DNA of 64,000 nt from Streptomyces chartreusis NRRL 3882 (lineage in GTDB: Bacteria > Actinomycetota > Actinomycetes > Streptomycetales > Streptomycetaceae), in NCBI RefSeq assembly GCF_900236475.1, contig NZ_LT963352.1, forward strand, positions 6,700,001 through 6,764,000. The letters run 5' to 3'. This document shows, one piece after another, positions 45,977 through 54,047 of this stretch. Numbering within the stretch: the first letter of the stretch is position 1; the number at the start of each line of letters is the position of its first letter. The notes under the pieces were generated by a model. That model had not been told where the DNA came from, made no database searches, and saw only the letters and a list, made by a program, of their open reading frames with translations. A program made the translations under genes and the position numbers.

Positions 45977-46864
45977 CTACGTGTCGCACTCCAACACGCT
46001 CCGGCACAACGCACACCGCGCCCGGACCCGCCCCCGCACCGGCACCCTGATCCGCTGATGGCAGGTCGGACACGGAAACGACACCCGCAGCCGCCCACCC
46101 CCGTCGGGAGTGAACGAGTACCGCACACCCGGCTGCGGCGGCCCGGCCGGCGCGTGCCGCCGGTCGCGCGCGTACCGCCGCCGCCCCGCCCAGCCCGCCG
46201 CGGTCAGCGGCGGCTGCTGCTCATCGCGCCGGGCCAGCTCCATCCCCTTCACGTACGCCGTGTACGCCTGCGGGCTGGTGAACCACACCGACGGGTCCTC
46301 GCCGAAGACCAGCGCGCGCTTGGCCAGCACGTACCCGAATTCCTCCGGCGTCAGATAACCCAGCTTCTGGGACGACGCCCGGTCCTCCCGGTACGCGTCC
46401 AGCAGCAGCCAGCCCGCGCCCAGATACGTCGTCGCCGTGTCCGTCAGGATCTCGTTGTCCCGGACGCCGGGAAACGACAGGTCGAGGCGGTGCAGATACA
46501 CATGCATCACCTCGTGCGCCAGGGCCGCCCCGATGTCCCGCCGATGCGTACGGAACCGGTCGTTCAGCTCCACGAAGTACTCCGGCCCGGCCGCGAGCTC
46601 GACGTTCGCCGCGTGCCGCATCTCCCGGAAGCTCACGATCAGCCGGGCGTCCGGCAGCCGGTAGTGCCGCACCAGCTCGTGCGCCACCCGCTGCGCCCCC
46701 AGATACAGGTCGTCGGTGTCGCAGAACGCCACGTCGGCGGGGAGCACACTGGTCGCGAACGTCTGGATCGTGTCGTACGACAGTCGCTTGTACAGCGCCG
46801 TGATGGCCGCCCGCACCGTCTCCAGATGCGGGTAGCCGTGCTCGACCGGCCCGTCGTTCGCCAC
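45977..46864 (-). CDS. Zincin-like metallopeptidase with C-terminal zinc ribbon
   Basis: A 295-residue protein. The HExxH motif is at about residues 116-120 (ALAHEVMHVYLHRLDL), and about 18 residues later NEILTDTATTYLG offers Glu and Asp as further ligands. The C-terminal ~35 residues contain CPTCHQ and CALCRS, a zinc ribbon. There is no signal peptide, so it is cytoplasmic. A GTG start is used. The family is not one I can name and the substrate is unknown. It lies between the KstR2 cluster and a broken GNAT gene. Confidence 0.75.
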   Translation of the reverse strand: MANDGPVEHGYPHLETVRAAITALYKRLSYDTIQTFATSVLPADVAFCDTDDLYLGAQRVAHELVRHYRLPDARLIVSFREMRHAANVELAAGPEYFVELNDRFRTHRRDIGAALAHEVMHVYLHRLDLSFPGVRDNEILTDTATTYLGAGWLLLDAYREDRASSQKLGYLTPEEFGYVLAKRALVFGEDPSVWFTSPQAYTAYVKGMELARRDEQQPPLTAAGWAGRRRYARDRRHAPAGPPQPGVRYSFTPDGGGRLRVSFPCPTCHQRIRVPVRGRVRARCALCRSVLECDT

Positions 46865-46986
46865 GCCTCACCCCCAAGACGCCCCTGAACCCGGTTCCAC
46901 TGTACGAAAGTGTGACGCCCACAGGGGCGCTCCGCCGCCGCGAAAACCGGTCGTCGCCGCTCCCGCCCGCCGACAGAATCCGGGCC

Positions 46987-47301
46987 GTGACCAGCGAACA
47001 GCGTTCCGTCGCCGCCTCGCTCCAGGTGGGCGGGCAGGACGACGAACTCTGCCGTGGACATGCTCTGGGTGCGCGCGGACCAGCAGCCCGCCGGCTGGGG
47101 CGGCCGGCTGATGCGCGCCGCGGAGGCCGAGGCCGTCCGGCGCGGCTGCACGGACATGATCGTCTCCACGGACAGCTTCCAGGCGCCCGCTGCTACCCGC
47201 GGCTCGGCTTCCGGGAACGGGCCCGCATCGAGGGCGTGCCCGGCGGACACGAGGAGATCTACTTCCACAAGCGGCTGAGCGAGGCTTCGACAAGCGGCTG
47301 A
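46987..47301 (+). pseudogene. GNAT acetyltransferase remnant
   Basis: Pieces of one GNAT domain occur in two frames: VDMLWVRADQQPAGWGGRLM with EAEAVRRGCTDMIVSTDSF in one, then CYPRLGFRERARIEGVPGG and HEEIYFHKRLSEAS in the other. A shift near 47050 and another near 47187 separate them, and part of the N-terminus is gone. The acetyl-CoA-binding GxGGxL-like motif is GWGGRL. No function is likely. Confidence 0.75.
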
Positions 47302-47363
47302 GCACCGCCGAGTCGTGAGACGGCCCGCGGCCGCCGGGCCTGCGCCCCTTAGGCTGACCTGCC

Positions 47364-47714
47364 ATGACCACCAGCAACACCGGCACCGGTGACGTCGACC
47401 CTGCCGTCGTCACGGAACTCGCCCGCCTGCGCGACAGCATCGACAACATCGACGCGGCCGTCGTCCACATGCTCGCCGAGCGGTTCAAGTGCACCCAGCA
47501 GGTCGGCCACCTCAAGGCCCGGCACCAGTTGCCGCCCGCCGACCCGGCCCGTGAGGCCCGCCAGATCGCCCGGCTGCGCGCGCTCGCCGAGAACGCCAAA
47601 CTGGACCCGGCCTTCGCGGAGAAGTTCCTGAACTTCATCGTCGCCGAAGTCATTCGCCACCACGAACGCATCGCGGACGAGACGCTCAACGGCACAGCGC
47701 CCGGCCGCGACTGA
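47364..47714 (+). CDS. Chorismate mutase (AroQ class)
   Basis: A 116-residue all-helical chorismate mutase. The N-terminal helix ELARLRDSIDNIDAAVVHML and the basic residues in LAERFKCTQQVGHLKARH, plus NFIVAEVIRHHERI, fit the AroQ active site. It makes prephenate for phenylalanine and tyrosine. It has no fused partner. A TAGGCT element eight bases before the ATG suggests a leaderless transcript. It stands alone between the GNAT remnant and a receiver gene. Confidence 0.88.
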   Translation: MTTSNTGTGDVDPAVVTELARLRDSIDNIDAAVVHMLAERFKCTQQVGHLKARHQLPPADPAREARQIARLRALAENAKLDPAFAEKFLNFIVAEVIRHHERIADETLNGTAPGRD

Positions 47715-47855
47715 CCTCACGCGACCACCCTCCGGGGGAGTGACACGGCGTCCCGCGCGGGGCATGCTGCGCTGTGCACAGCATGTCAGCTGACGAGTAC
47801 TGCGCGTCAGTGTCCCGGACTACTCTGGTCCTCCACGAGGGAGGGGCGTCGGGCC

Positions 47856-48407
47856 ATGCCGTCGGATACCAGGATCCTCATCGTCGACGATCACGAGGAC
47901 ACGCTGTACGCGCTGGAGAGCGCCCTGGCCCCGCTGGGCTATCTGCTCGGCCGGGCCACCAGCGGAGACGAGGCGCTCAAGCAGGTGCTGCGCGGCCAGG
48001 TAGGCCTGCTCCTGCTCGACGTGCGCATGCCCGGCGTGAGCGGACTGGAGGTCGTGCGCTACATGCGGCGCGTGGAACAGACCCAGCACATCCCGGTGAT
48101 CCTGCTCACCGGCTTCGGCCCCGACCAGGAACTGACCACCGCCGCCTTCGGCCTCGGCGTCGCCGACCTCGTCATGAAACCCGTGGACCCCTGGGCCCTG
48201 CGCACCAAGGTCCGCTACCTCTTCGACGCCCACCAGCACCACCTCGCCCTGGAGCAGGAGGTGCGCCGGCTGCGCGCTCAGGTCCGGGAGCACACCGAGA
48301 CCGCCGCACACCCACAGCGGCCCGCCCTGCCCCACCCCGACGTGCATGTGCCGCCCCAGCGGCCCACGGGGGCGCACGCCGGGGAGCTCGAAAAAGACCG
48401 CGCATAG
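47856..48407 (+). CDS. Orphan single-domain response regulator
   Basis: A 183-residue receiver protein. The phosphoacceptor is Asp55 in LLLLDVRMPG; the acidic pair is in ILIVDDHEDT, Thr85 is in ILLTGF and Lys108 in LVMKPVDPW. After residue ~120 a helical segment (EQEVRRLRAQVREH) and a Pro/His-rich tail replace an output domain. No kinase gene is nearby. The tail could serve dimerisation or protein contacts. The upstream region has a GCTGTGCACAGC palindrome within a larger dyad, perhaps an operator. Confidence 0.85.
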   Translation: MPSDTRILIVDDHEDTLYALESALAPLGYLLGRATSGDEALKQVLRGQVGLLLLDVRMPGVSGLEVVRYMRRVEQTQHIPVILLTGFGPDQELTTAAFGLGVADLVMKPVDPWALRTKVRYLFDAHQHHLALEQEVRRLRAQVREHTETAAHPQRPALPHPDVHVPPQRPTGAHAGELEKDRA

Positions 48408-48474
48408 ACCGGACATTGGGCGCGTACCGATCCGCCTCTGTGCCATGCCAGTGCCATCAGGCAGCATGTCCTGC

Positions 48475-50970
48475 ATGTCCGTACTGACGCGCGACGAAGC
48501 GCAGACCCGAGCAGGGCTCCTCGACGTCCACCGCTACACGATCGAACTCGACCTGACCACCGGGGACGAGACCTTCGACTCCCGCACCCTGATCAGGTTC
48601 AGCGCCCGCGCGCACGGGGACACCTTCGTCGAGGTCAAGCCCGCCGAGCTGCGCTCCGTCACCCTCGACGGACAACCTCTGGACCCGGAAGCCCTCGACG
48701 GCAACCGGCTGCCCCTGAAGAACCTCACCGCCGGCGAACACGAACTGCGCGTGCACGCGCACATGCGCTACTCCCGCACCGGCGAGGGCATGCACCGCTT
48801 CACCGACCCCACCGACGGCGAGACCTACGTCTACACCCAGCTGTTCATGGAGGACGTCCAGCGCGTCTTCGCCGCCTTCGACCAGCCCGACCTCAAGGCC
48901 GTCTTCGAGCTGTCGGTGCAGGCCCCGGAAGGCTGGACCGTCCTCGCCAACGGCGTCACCGAGCACACCGGCGACGGCCTCTGGAAGGCCGCCGCCACCC
49001 CGCTGATCTCCACCTACCTCGTCGCCGTCGCCGCCGGCCCCTGGCACTCCGTGCGCGCCGAGCACCGCGGCCTGCCCTTCGGCCTGCACTGCCGCCGCTC
49101 CCTCGCCCCCTACCTGGACACGGACGCCGACGAGCTCCTCGACGTCACGCGCGCGTGCTTCGACCGGTACCACGAGAAGTTCGACGAGCCCTACCCCTTC
49201 GACTCCTACGACCAGGCCTTCGTCCCCGAGTTCAACGCGGGCGCCATGGAGAACCCCGGTCTGGTCACCTTCCGCGACGAGTTCGTCTACCGCTCCGCCG
49301 TCACCGACACCGAGCGGCAGACCCGCGCCATGGTCGTCGCCCACGAGATGGCCCACATGTGGTTCGGCGACCTCGTCACCCTCAAGTGGTGGGACGACAT
49401 CTGGCTGAACGAGTCCTTCGCCGAGTACATGGGCTACCAGACCCTCACCGAGGCAACCCGCTTCACCGACACCTGGACCGACTTCGGCGTCAACCGCAAG
49501 GCCTGGGGCTACGACGCGGACCAGCGCCCCTCCACCCACCCCGTCGCCCCCGAGGCCGTCGACGACACCGCCGCCGCGCTGCTCAACTTCGACGGCATCT
49601 CCTACGCCAAGGGCGCCTCGGCGCTGCGGCAGCTGGTCGCCTGGCTCGGCGAGAAGGACTTCCTGGCCGGCATCAACACCCACTTCGCCCGCCACAAGTT
49701 CGGCAACGCCACCCTCGCCGACTTCATCGACTCCCTCGCCGGCGCCACCGAACGCGACGTCCACGCCTGGGCCGACGCCTGGCTGCGCACCACCGGCGTC
49801 GACACCCTCACCCCGAGCATCGCCCCCGGGGAGAACGGCACCTGCGCCCTCACCGTCGACCGCACGGGCAGCCGCCCGCACCGCATCGCCGCCGGCCTGT
49901 ACGACCGGGACCTCGGCGACGACGGCGGGCAGCTCGTCCTGCGCGAACGCCTCCACCTGGACCTGCCGCAGACCGGCGCCCGTCCCATCGGCAAGCGCCC
50001 CGCGCTGCTCCTCCTCAACGACGGCGACCTCAGCTACGCCAAGGTCCGCTTCGACCCCGAGTCCTTCGAGACCATCCGCAAGGACCTGTCCGGCCTGCCC
50101 GAACCGCTCACCCGCGCGGTCGTGTGGAACGCCCTGCGCGACGCCGTCCGCGACGGCGAACTGGCGCCCGCCGCCTACCTGGAGACCGCCCGGGCCCATC
50201 TCCCGCTGGAGACCGACCTCGCGATCGCCCAGGGCGTGCTCGCCTTCGCGTCCACGTACATCACCGACCGCTACGTCACGCCCGAGGAGCGGCCCGCCGC
50301 GCTCGCCACGCTCTCCGAGCTGTGCCGCGACCTCATCCGCCGCACCGAGGACGGCGACAACCCCGGCCTGCGCCTGATCGCCGTACGGCACCGCATCGAC
50401 GTCGCCGCCCACCCGGACACCATCGCCGCCTGGCTCGCCGACGGCACCGTGCCCGGCGGCCCGGAGCTCGACCCCGAGCTGCGCTGGCGCGTCCTGGGCC
50501 GGCTCGCCGTCCTCGGCGCCACCGACGAGGCCGCCATCGCCGCCGAACTGGAACGCGACCCGAGCGCCACCGGCCTGGAGGGCGCCGCCCGCTGCCGGGC
50601 CGCCCTGCCCGACCCGGAGGCCAAGGCCCGCGCCTGGGAGTCGATGTTCGGCTCCGACGACCTGTCCAACTACCTGTTCACCGCCACCGCCCAGGGCTTC
50701 TGGCAGCCCGAACAGGCCGACCTGGTAGGCGCGTACGTGCCGCGCTACTACACGGACGCGGTCGACCTCGCCGACCGACGCGGGCCGGCCATCGCCGAAG
50801 CCGCCGGCCGCTGGGCCTTCCCCGCCGACGCCGTCGACCCCGAGAACCTCCGCCTCGGCCAGGAGTGCCTGCGGGACGCCGCACCGATCCCGGCGCTGCG
50901 CCGCAAACTCGTCGACCAACTCGACGACCTGGCAAGGGCGCTGCGGGTCCGCCGAGACCAGGAGGTCTAG
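48475..50970 (+). CDS. pepN: Aminopeptidase N (M1 family)
   Basis: An 831-residue cytosolic M1 aminopeptidase. The substrate-recognition motif GAMEN is at about residues 256-260, and the zinc site HEMAH at 290-294 with the third ligand in WLNESFAE about 18 residues on. Length and the N-terminal MSVLTRDEAQTR segment match the actinobacterial PepN type. Another in-frame ATG lies three codons earlier. A C-terminal ERAP1-like helical domain follows the catalytic part. It releases N-terminal amino acids from peptides and stands alone. Confidence 0.94.
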   Translation: MSVLTRDEAQTRAGLLDVHRYTIELDLTTGDETFDSRTLIRFSARAHGDTFVEVKPAELRSVTLDGQPLDPEALDGNRLPLKNLTAGEHELRVHAHMRYSRTGEGMHRFTDPTDGETYVYTQLFMEDVQRVFAAFDQPDLKAVFELSVQAPEGWTVLANGVTEHTGDGLWKAAATPLISTYLVAVAAGPWHSVRAEHRGLPFGLHCRRSLAPYLDTDADELLDVTRACFDRYHEKFDEPYPFDSYDQAFVPEFNAGAMENPGLVTFRDEFVYRSAVTDTERQTRAMVVAHEMAHMWFGDLVTLKWWDDIWLNESFAEYMGYQTLTEATRFTDTWTDFGVNRKAWGYDADQRPSTHPVAPEAVDDTAAALLNFDGISYAKGASALRQLVAWLGEKDFLAGINTHFARHKFGNATLADFIDSLAGATERDVHAWADAWLRTTGVDTLTPSIAPGENGTCALTVDRTGSRPHRIAAGLYDRDLGDDGGQLVLRERLHLDLPQTGARPIGKRPALLLLNDGDLSYAKVRFDPESFETIRKDLSGLPEPLTRAVVWNALRDAVRDGELAPAAYLETARAHLPLETDLAIAQGVLAFASTYITDRYVTPEERPAALATLSELCRDLIRRTEDGDNPGLRLIAVRHRIDVAAHPDTIAAWLADGTVPGGPELDPELRWRVLGRLAVLGATDEAAIAAELERDPSATGLEGAARCRAALPDPEAKARAWESMFGSDDLSNYLFTATAQGFWQPEQADLVGAYVPRYYTDAVDLADRRGPAIAEAAGRWAFPADAVDPENLRLGQECLRDAAPIPALRRKLVDQLDDLARALRVRRDQEV

Positions 50971-51073
50971 GGCCGGTCCCCGGGGCGCGGACGGTCGCCC
51001 GTCGGCGGCCCGGGCGGAGGACTTGAGGACCTGCGGACCTGAGGACCTGGGATCCGAGGCCCGGGCCGGGCGG

Positions 51074-51099
51074 TTCCGTACGAGTTTCCCCGTACGGAA
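51074..51099. promoter_or_regulatory. 9-bp perfect dyad upstream of the desA-like gene
   Basis: TTCCGTACG and its exact complement CGTACGGAA are separated by 8 bp, 69 bp ahead of the decarboxylase start. It may be an operator or a terminator for pepN. It does not resemble the iron box (TTAGGTTAGGCTAACCTAA type). Confidence 0.4.
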
Positions 51100-51167
51100 G
51101 CACCTCCTCCGGCATCCGGTCGTTGGGCTATTCGGGCGCGCCCGCCCCGCCCCCCGGAGGACAGCCC

Positions 51168-52574
51168 ATGAGCACGCCGCCCCTCGCCTCAGGACCCGAA
51201 GGCCCCCGCGCCCTGCGGCCGTTGCTCGACACCGTGCTCGAAGCACTGGACGAGGGCGCCCGGGCGCGCGGCGGGCCCCTGCCCGCGGGCGGGCCGGACG
51301 TCGTCGCGGCGCGGATGCGGGAGGCGCTCGGCGAGGCCCTGCCCGACGAGGGCGACCCGCACGCCCTGCGCACCCTGGTCCGCGCCTTCGCCGAGGGCGC
51401 CGCCGACCCGGCACACCCCCGGTGCGCCGCCCACCTCCACTGCCCGCCCCTCGCCCTCGCCACAGCCGCCGACCTCGCGGCCTCGGCCCTCAACCCGTCC
51501 CTGGACTCCTGGGACCAGGCCCCGGCGGCATCGGAACTGGAGACACTGGTCGCGGGGGCGCTGGCCGCCGAGATCCACGGGCCCGGGGGAGACCCGGGCA
51601 CGGCCCCCGACTCCCTGATCACCACCGGCGGCACCGAGTCCAACCAGCTCGCCCTCCTCCTCGCCCGGGAGGCGCACGGCGGTTCGGTGCGGCTCGTGGT
51701 CGGGGCCAACGCCCACCACTCGCTGCCGCGCGCCGCCTGGCTGCTCGGACTGCCCGACCCCGTGGTGGTACCCGCCCCGGCCGGCACCCTCCACCCCGCC
51801 GCGCTCGACGAGGCCCTCTCCCACCTGGCCGGCCCGCTGCTCGTCGCCGCCACCGCCGGCACCACCGACGCCGGACTCATCGACCCCCTGCCCGAGATCG
51901 CCGCCCGCTGCGCGGCCCACGGCGCCCGGCTGCACATCGACGCCGCCTACGGCGGAGGGCTCCTCTTCAGCGACCGCCACCGCGCCCGGCTCACCGGGCT
52001 CGACGCGGCCGACACCGTCACCCTCGACCTGCACAAACTCGGCTGGCAGCCGGTCGCCGCGGGCCTCCTCGCCGTCAAGGACCGCCGCGACCTCACCGCC
52101 CTGCGGCACCGCGCCGACTACCTCAACGCCGCCGACGACACCGAGGCCGGCCTGCCGGACCTGCTCGGCCGGTCCCTGCGCACCACCCGCCGCCCCGACG
52201 TCCTCAAGCTCGCCGTCACCCTCAGGACCCTCGGCCGCAGCGGCCTCGGCGCGCTCGTCGACCAGGTCTGCGCCCGGGCCCGGGAGTTCGCCGCCCTCGT
52301 CGACGAGCACCCCGCCTTCGAACTCCACGCCCGCCCTGCCCTCAGCACGGTCCTGTTCCGGCCCGCGGGCGCCACCGACGACACCGTGGCCGCCGTGCGC
52401 CGCGCGCTCCTCACCGACGGCCGTGCCGTCCTCGGCCGGGCCCGCCTCGACGGCCGGCTCTGGCTGAAGGTCACCCTCCTCAATCCCGTCACCGGGCCCG
52501 CCGACCTGGCCGCGCTGCTGCACCTCGTGGCGGCGCGGCGAGCGACACTCGTGGAAGGACACACCCCCCGATGA
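51168..52574 (+). CDS. PLP-dependent decarboxylase, DesA-like
   Basis: A 468-residue group II PLP decarboxylase. The PLP-binding signature TLDLHKLGWQPVAAG with the Lys is near residue 303, and the His-stacking and Asp residues are in GGTESNQLALLLA and LHIDAAYGGG. In Streptomyces the DesA type decarboxylates lysine to cadaverine for desferrioxamine. A CGGAGG site is present before the ATG. Its stop overlaps the next gene by 4 bp. The substrate (lysine, ornithine or diaminobutyrate) cannot be told. Confidence 0.85.
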   Translation: MSTPPLASGPEGPRALRPLLDTVLEALDEGARARGGPLPAGGPDVVAARMREALGEALPDEGDPHALRTLVRAFAEGAADPAHPRCAAHLHCPPLALATAADLAASALNPSLDSWDQAPAASELETLVAGALAAEIHGPGGDPGTAPDSLITTGGTESNQLALLLAREAHGGSVRLVVGANAHHSLPRAAWLLGLPDPVVVPAPAGTLHPAALDEALSHLAGPLLVAATAGTTDAGLIDPLPEIAARCAAHGARLHIDAAYGGGLLFSDRHRARLTGLDAADTVTLDLHKLGWQPVAAGLLAVKDRRDLTALRHRADYLNAADDTEAGLPDLLGRSLRTTRRPDVLKLAVTLRTLGRSGLGALVDQVCARAREFAALVDEHPAFELHARPALSTVLFRPAGATDDTVAAVRRALLTDGRAVLGRARLDGRLWLKVTLLNPVTGPADLAALLHLVAARRATLVEGHTPR

Positions 52575-54034
52575 ACCCCGTGCCGAGTCCCCGGCCGCAC
52601 GACGAGCCGAGCCCCACCCGGACCACCCCGCACCCGCACCACGAACCGGACGCACCCCGCGACCTGATCGGCATCGGCATCGGCCCGTTCAACCTGTCCC
52701 TCGCCGCGCTCGCCCACCCGCTCGGCGAACTCGACACCGCCTTCTACGAGCAGCAGCCCGCCTTCGGCTGGCACTCGGGCCTGCTCATCGAGGGCGCGAC
52801 CATCCAGGTGCCGTTCCTCGCCGACCTGGTGAGCCTCGCCGACCCCACCAGCCCCTGGACCTTCCTCAACTACCTCAGGTCGCGCGAGCGCCTGTTCCCC
52901 TTCTACTTCGCCGAGCGCTTCCACATCCAGCGCGCCGAGTACGACGCCTACTGCCGCTGGGTCTGCGAGAACCTCCCGGCGCTGCACTTCGGCCACCAGG
53001 TCGACGCCGTCCGCTGGAACCCCGAACGCGACCTGTTCGAGGTCGACTTCACCCAGCTCGACGCCGACGGAGAAGCCGAGGCCCTCGGCCGTACCTACGC
53101 GCGGAACGTCGTCCTCGGCATCGGCACCGAACCCCACGTCCCCAACCCCCTCAAGCCCCTCGTGGAGGCCCCCGGCGTGCCCGTGGTGCACGCCGCCGAC
53201 TACCTCGACCACCGCGCGGCCCTGCTCGCCGCCGAGCACGTCACCGTCGTGGGCATCGGACAGTCCGGCGCCGAGATCTTCCTCGATCTGCTCCGCAACC
53301 GGCCCGCCGGGCGCGAGAAGCTCCACTGGCTGGGCCGCACCGAGGCCTTCGCGCCGATGGAGTACTCCAAGCTGGGCCTGGAACACTTCACCCCCGACCA
53401 CACCCGCTACTTCCACGCCCTGCCCGAGTCGGCCCGCGACCGACTCGTCGCCGGGCAGTGGCAGCTGCACCAGGGCATCGACGCCGCCACCATCGCCGCC
53501 ATCCACGACGAGCTGTACCGCCGCACCCTGCACGGCGGCTGGCCCGACGCCGTCCTCACCCCCGGCGTCCGGGTCCGCACCGCAGGCCGGGTCGCGACCA
53601 CCAAGGTGGAACTGCACCTGGAGCACGGCCGGCAGGACAGCCGCTCCCGCCTCACCACCGACGGCGTCGTCCTCGCCACCGGCTACCGCGAACGCCCCCT
53701 CGACGGGATCCTCGCCGGCCTCGACCCCTACATGCGCCGCGACAGCCAGGAACGGCCGCGCATCGACGAGGACTACCGCCTCGTCCTCGACCCGGCCGTC
53801 ACCGGCACGGTGTACGTCCAGAACGCCGAGACCCACACGCACGGCGTCGGCACCCCGGACCTCGGCCTCGCCGCCTGGCGCAGCGCGGTCATCCTCAACT
53901 CCCTCACGGGCAGGGAGACGTACCGGCTCCCGCGCCGCACCGCCTTCACCACCTTCGGCCTCACACAGCGGCAGCAGGTCCCGCCGCCCCGTGAGGCACC
54001 GGCGCTGACCCCGCTCGTCGACGACCGGAGGTGA
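52571..54034 (+). CDS. L-lysine/ornithine N-monooxygenase, DesB-like
   Basis: A 487-residue flavoprotein N-hydroxylase of the SidA/IucD/DesB family. The FAD motif GIGIGPFNLSLAALA is near residue 37, the NADPH motif VVGIGQSGAEIFLDL near 230, and the C-terminal ATGYRERPLDG (ATGY) motif near 380. It overlaps the decarboxylase by 4 bp (ATGA). A pair of these steps produces an N-hydroxylated diamine for a hydroxamate siderophore. The acyltransferase and synthetase genes (desC, desD type) that complete the pathway are not here. Confidence 0.88.
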   Translation: MNPVPSPRPHDEPSPTRTTPHPHHEPDAPRDLIGIGIGPFNLSLAALAHPLGELDTAFYEQQPAFGWHSGLLIEGATIQVPFLADLVSLADPTSPWTFLNYLRSRERLFPFYFAERFHIQRAEYDAYCRWVCENLPALHFGHQVDAVRWNPERDLFEVDFTQLDADGEAEALGRTYARNVVLGIGTEPHVPNPLKPLVEAPGVPVVHAADYLDHRAALLAAEHVTVVGIGQSGAEIFLDLLRNRPAGREKLHWLGRTEAFAPMEYSKLGLEHFTPDHTRYFHALPESARDRLVAGQWQLHQGIDAATIAAIHDELYRRTLHGGWPDAVLTPGVRVRTAGRVATTKVELHLEHGRQDSRSRLTTDGVVLATGYRERPLDGILAGLDPYMRRDSQERPRIDEDYRLVLDPAVTGTVYVQNAETHTHGVGTPDLGLAAWRSAVILNSLTGRETYRLPRRTAFTTFGLTQRQQVPPPREAPALTPLVDDRR

Positions 54035-54047
54035 CGAAGCCCGCGGC

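Noticed and set aside
46987..47301. Functional GNAT acetyltransferase
   Set aside because: The domain is split over two frames with two shifts and lacks part of the N-terminus.
50971..51167. Iron box (DmdR1/IdeR) before the DesA-like gene
   Set aside because: No sequence like TTAGGTTAGGCTAACCTAA was found in the region; only the TTCCGTACG dyad is present.
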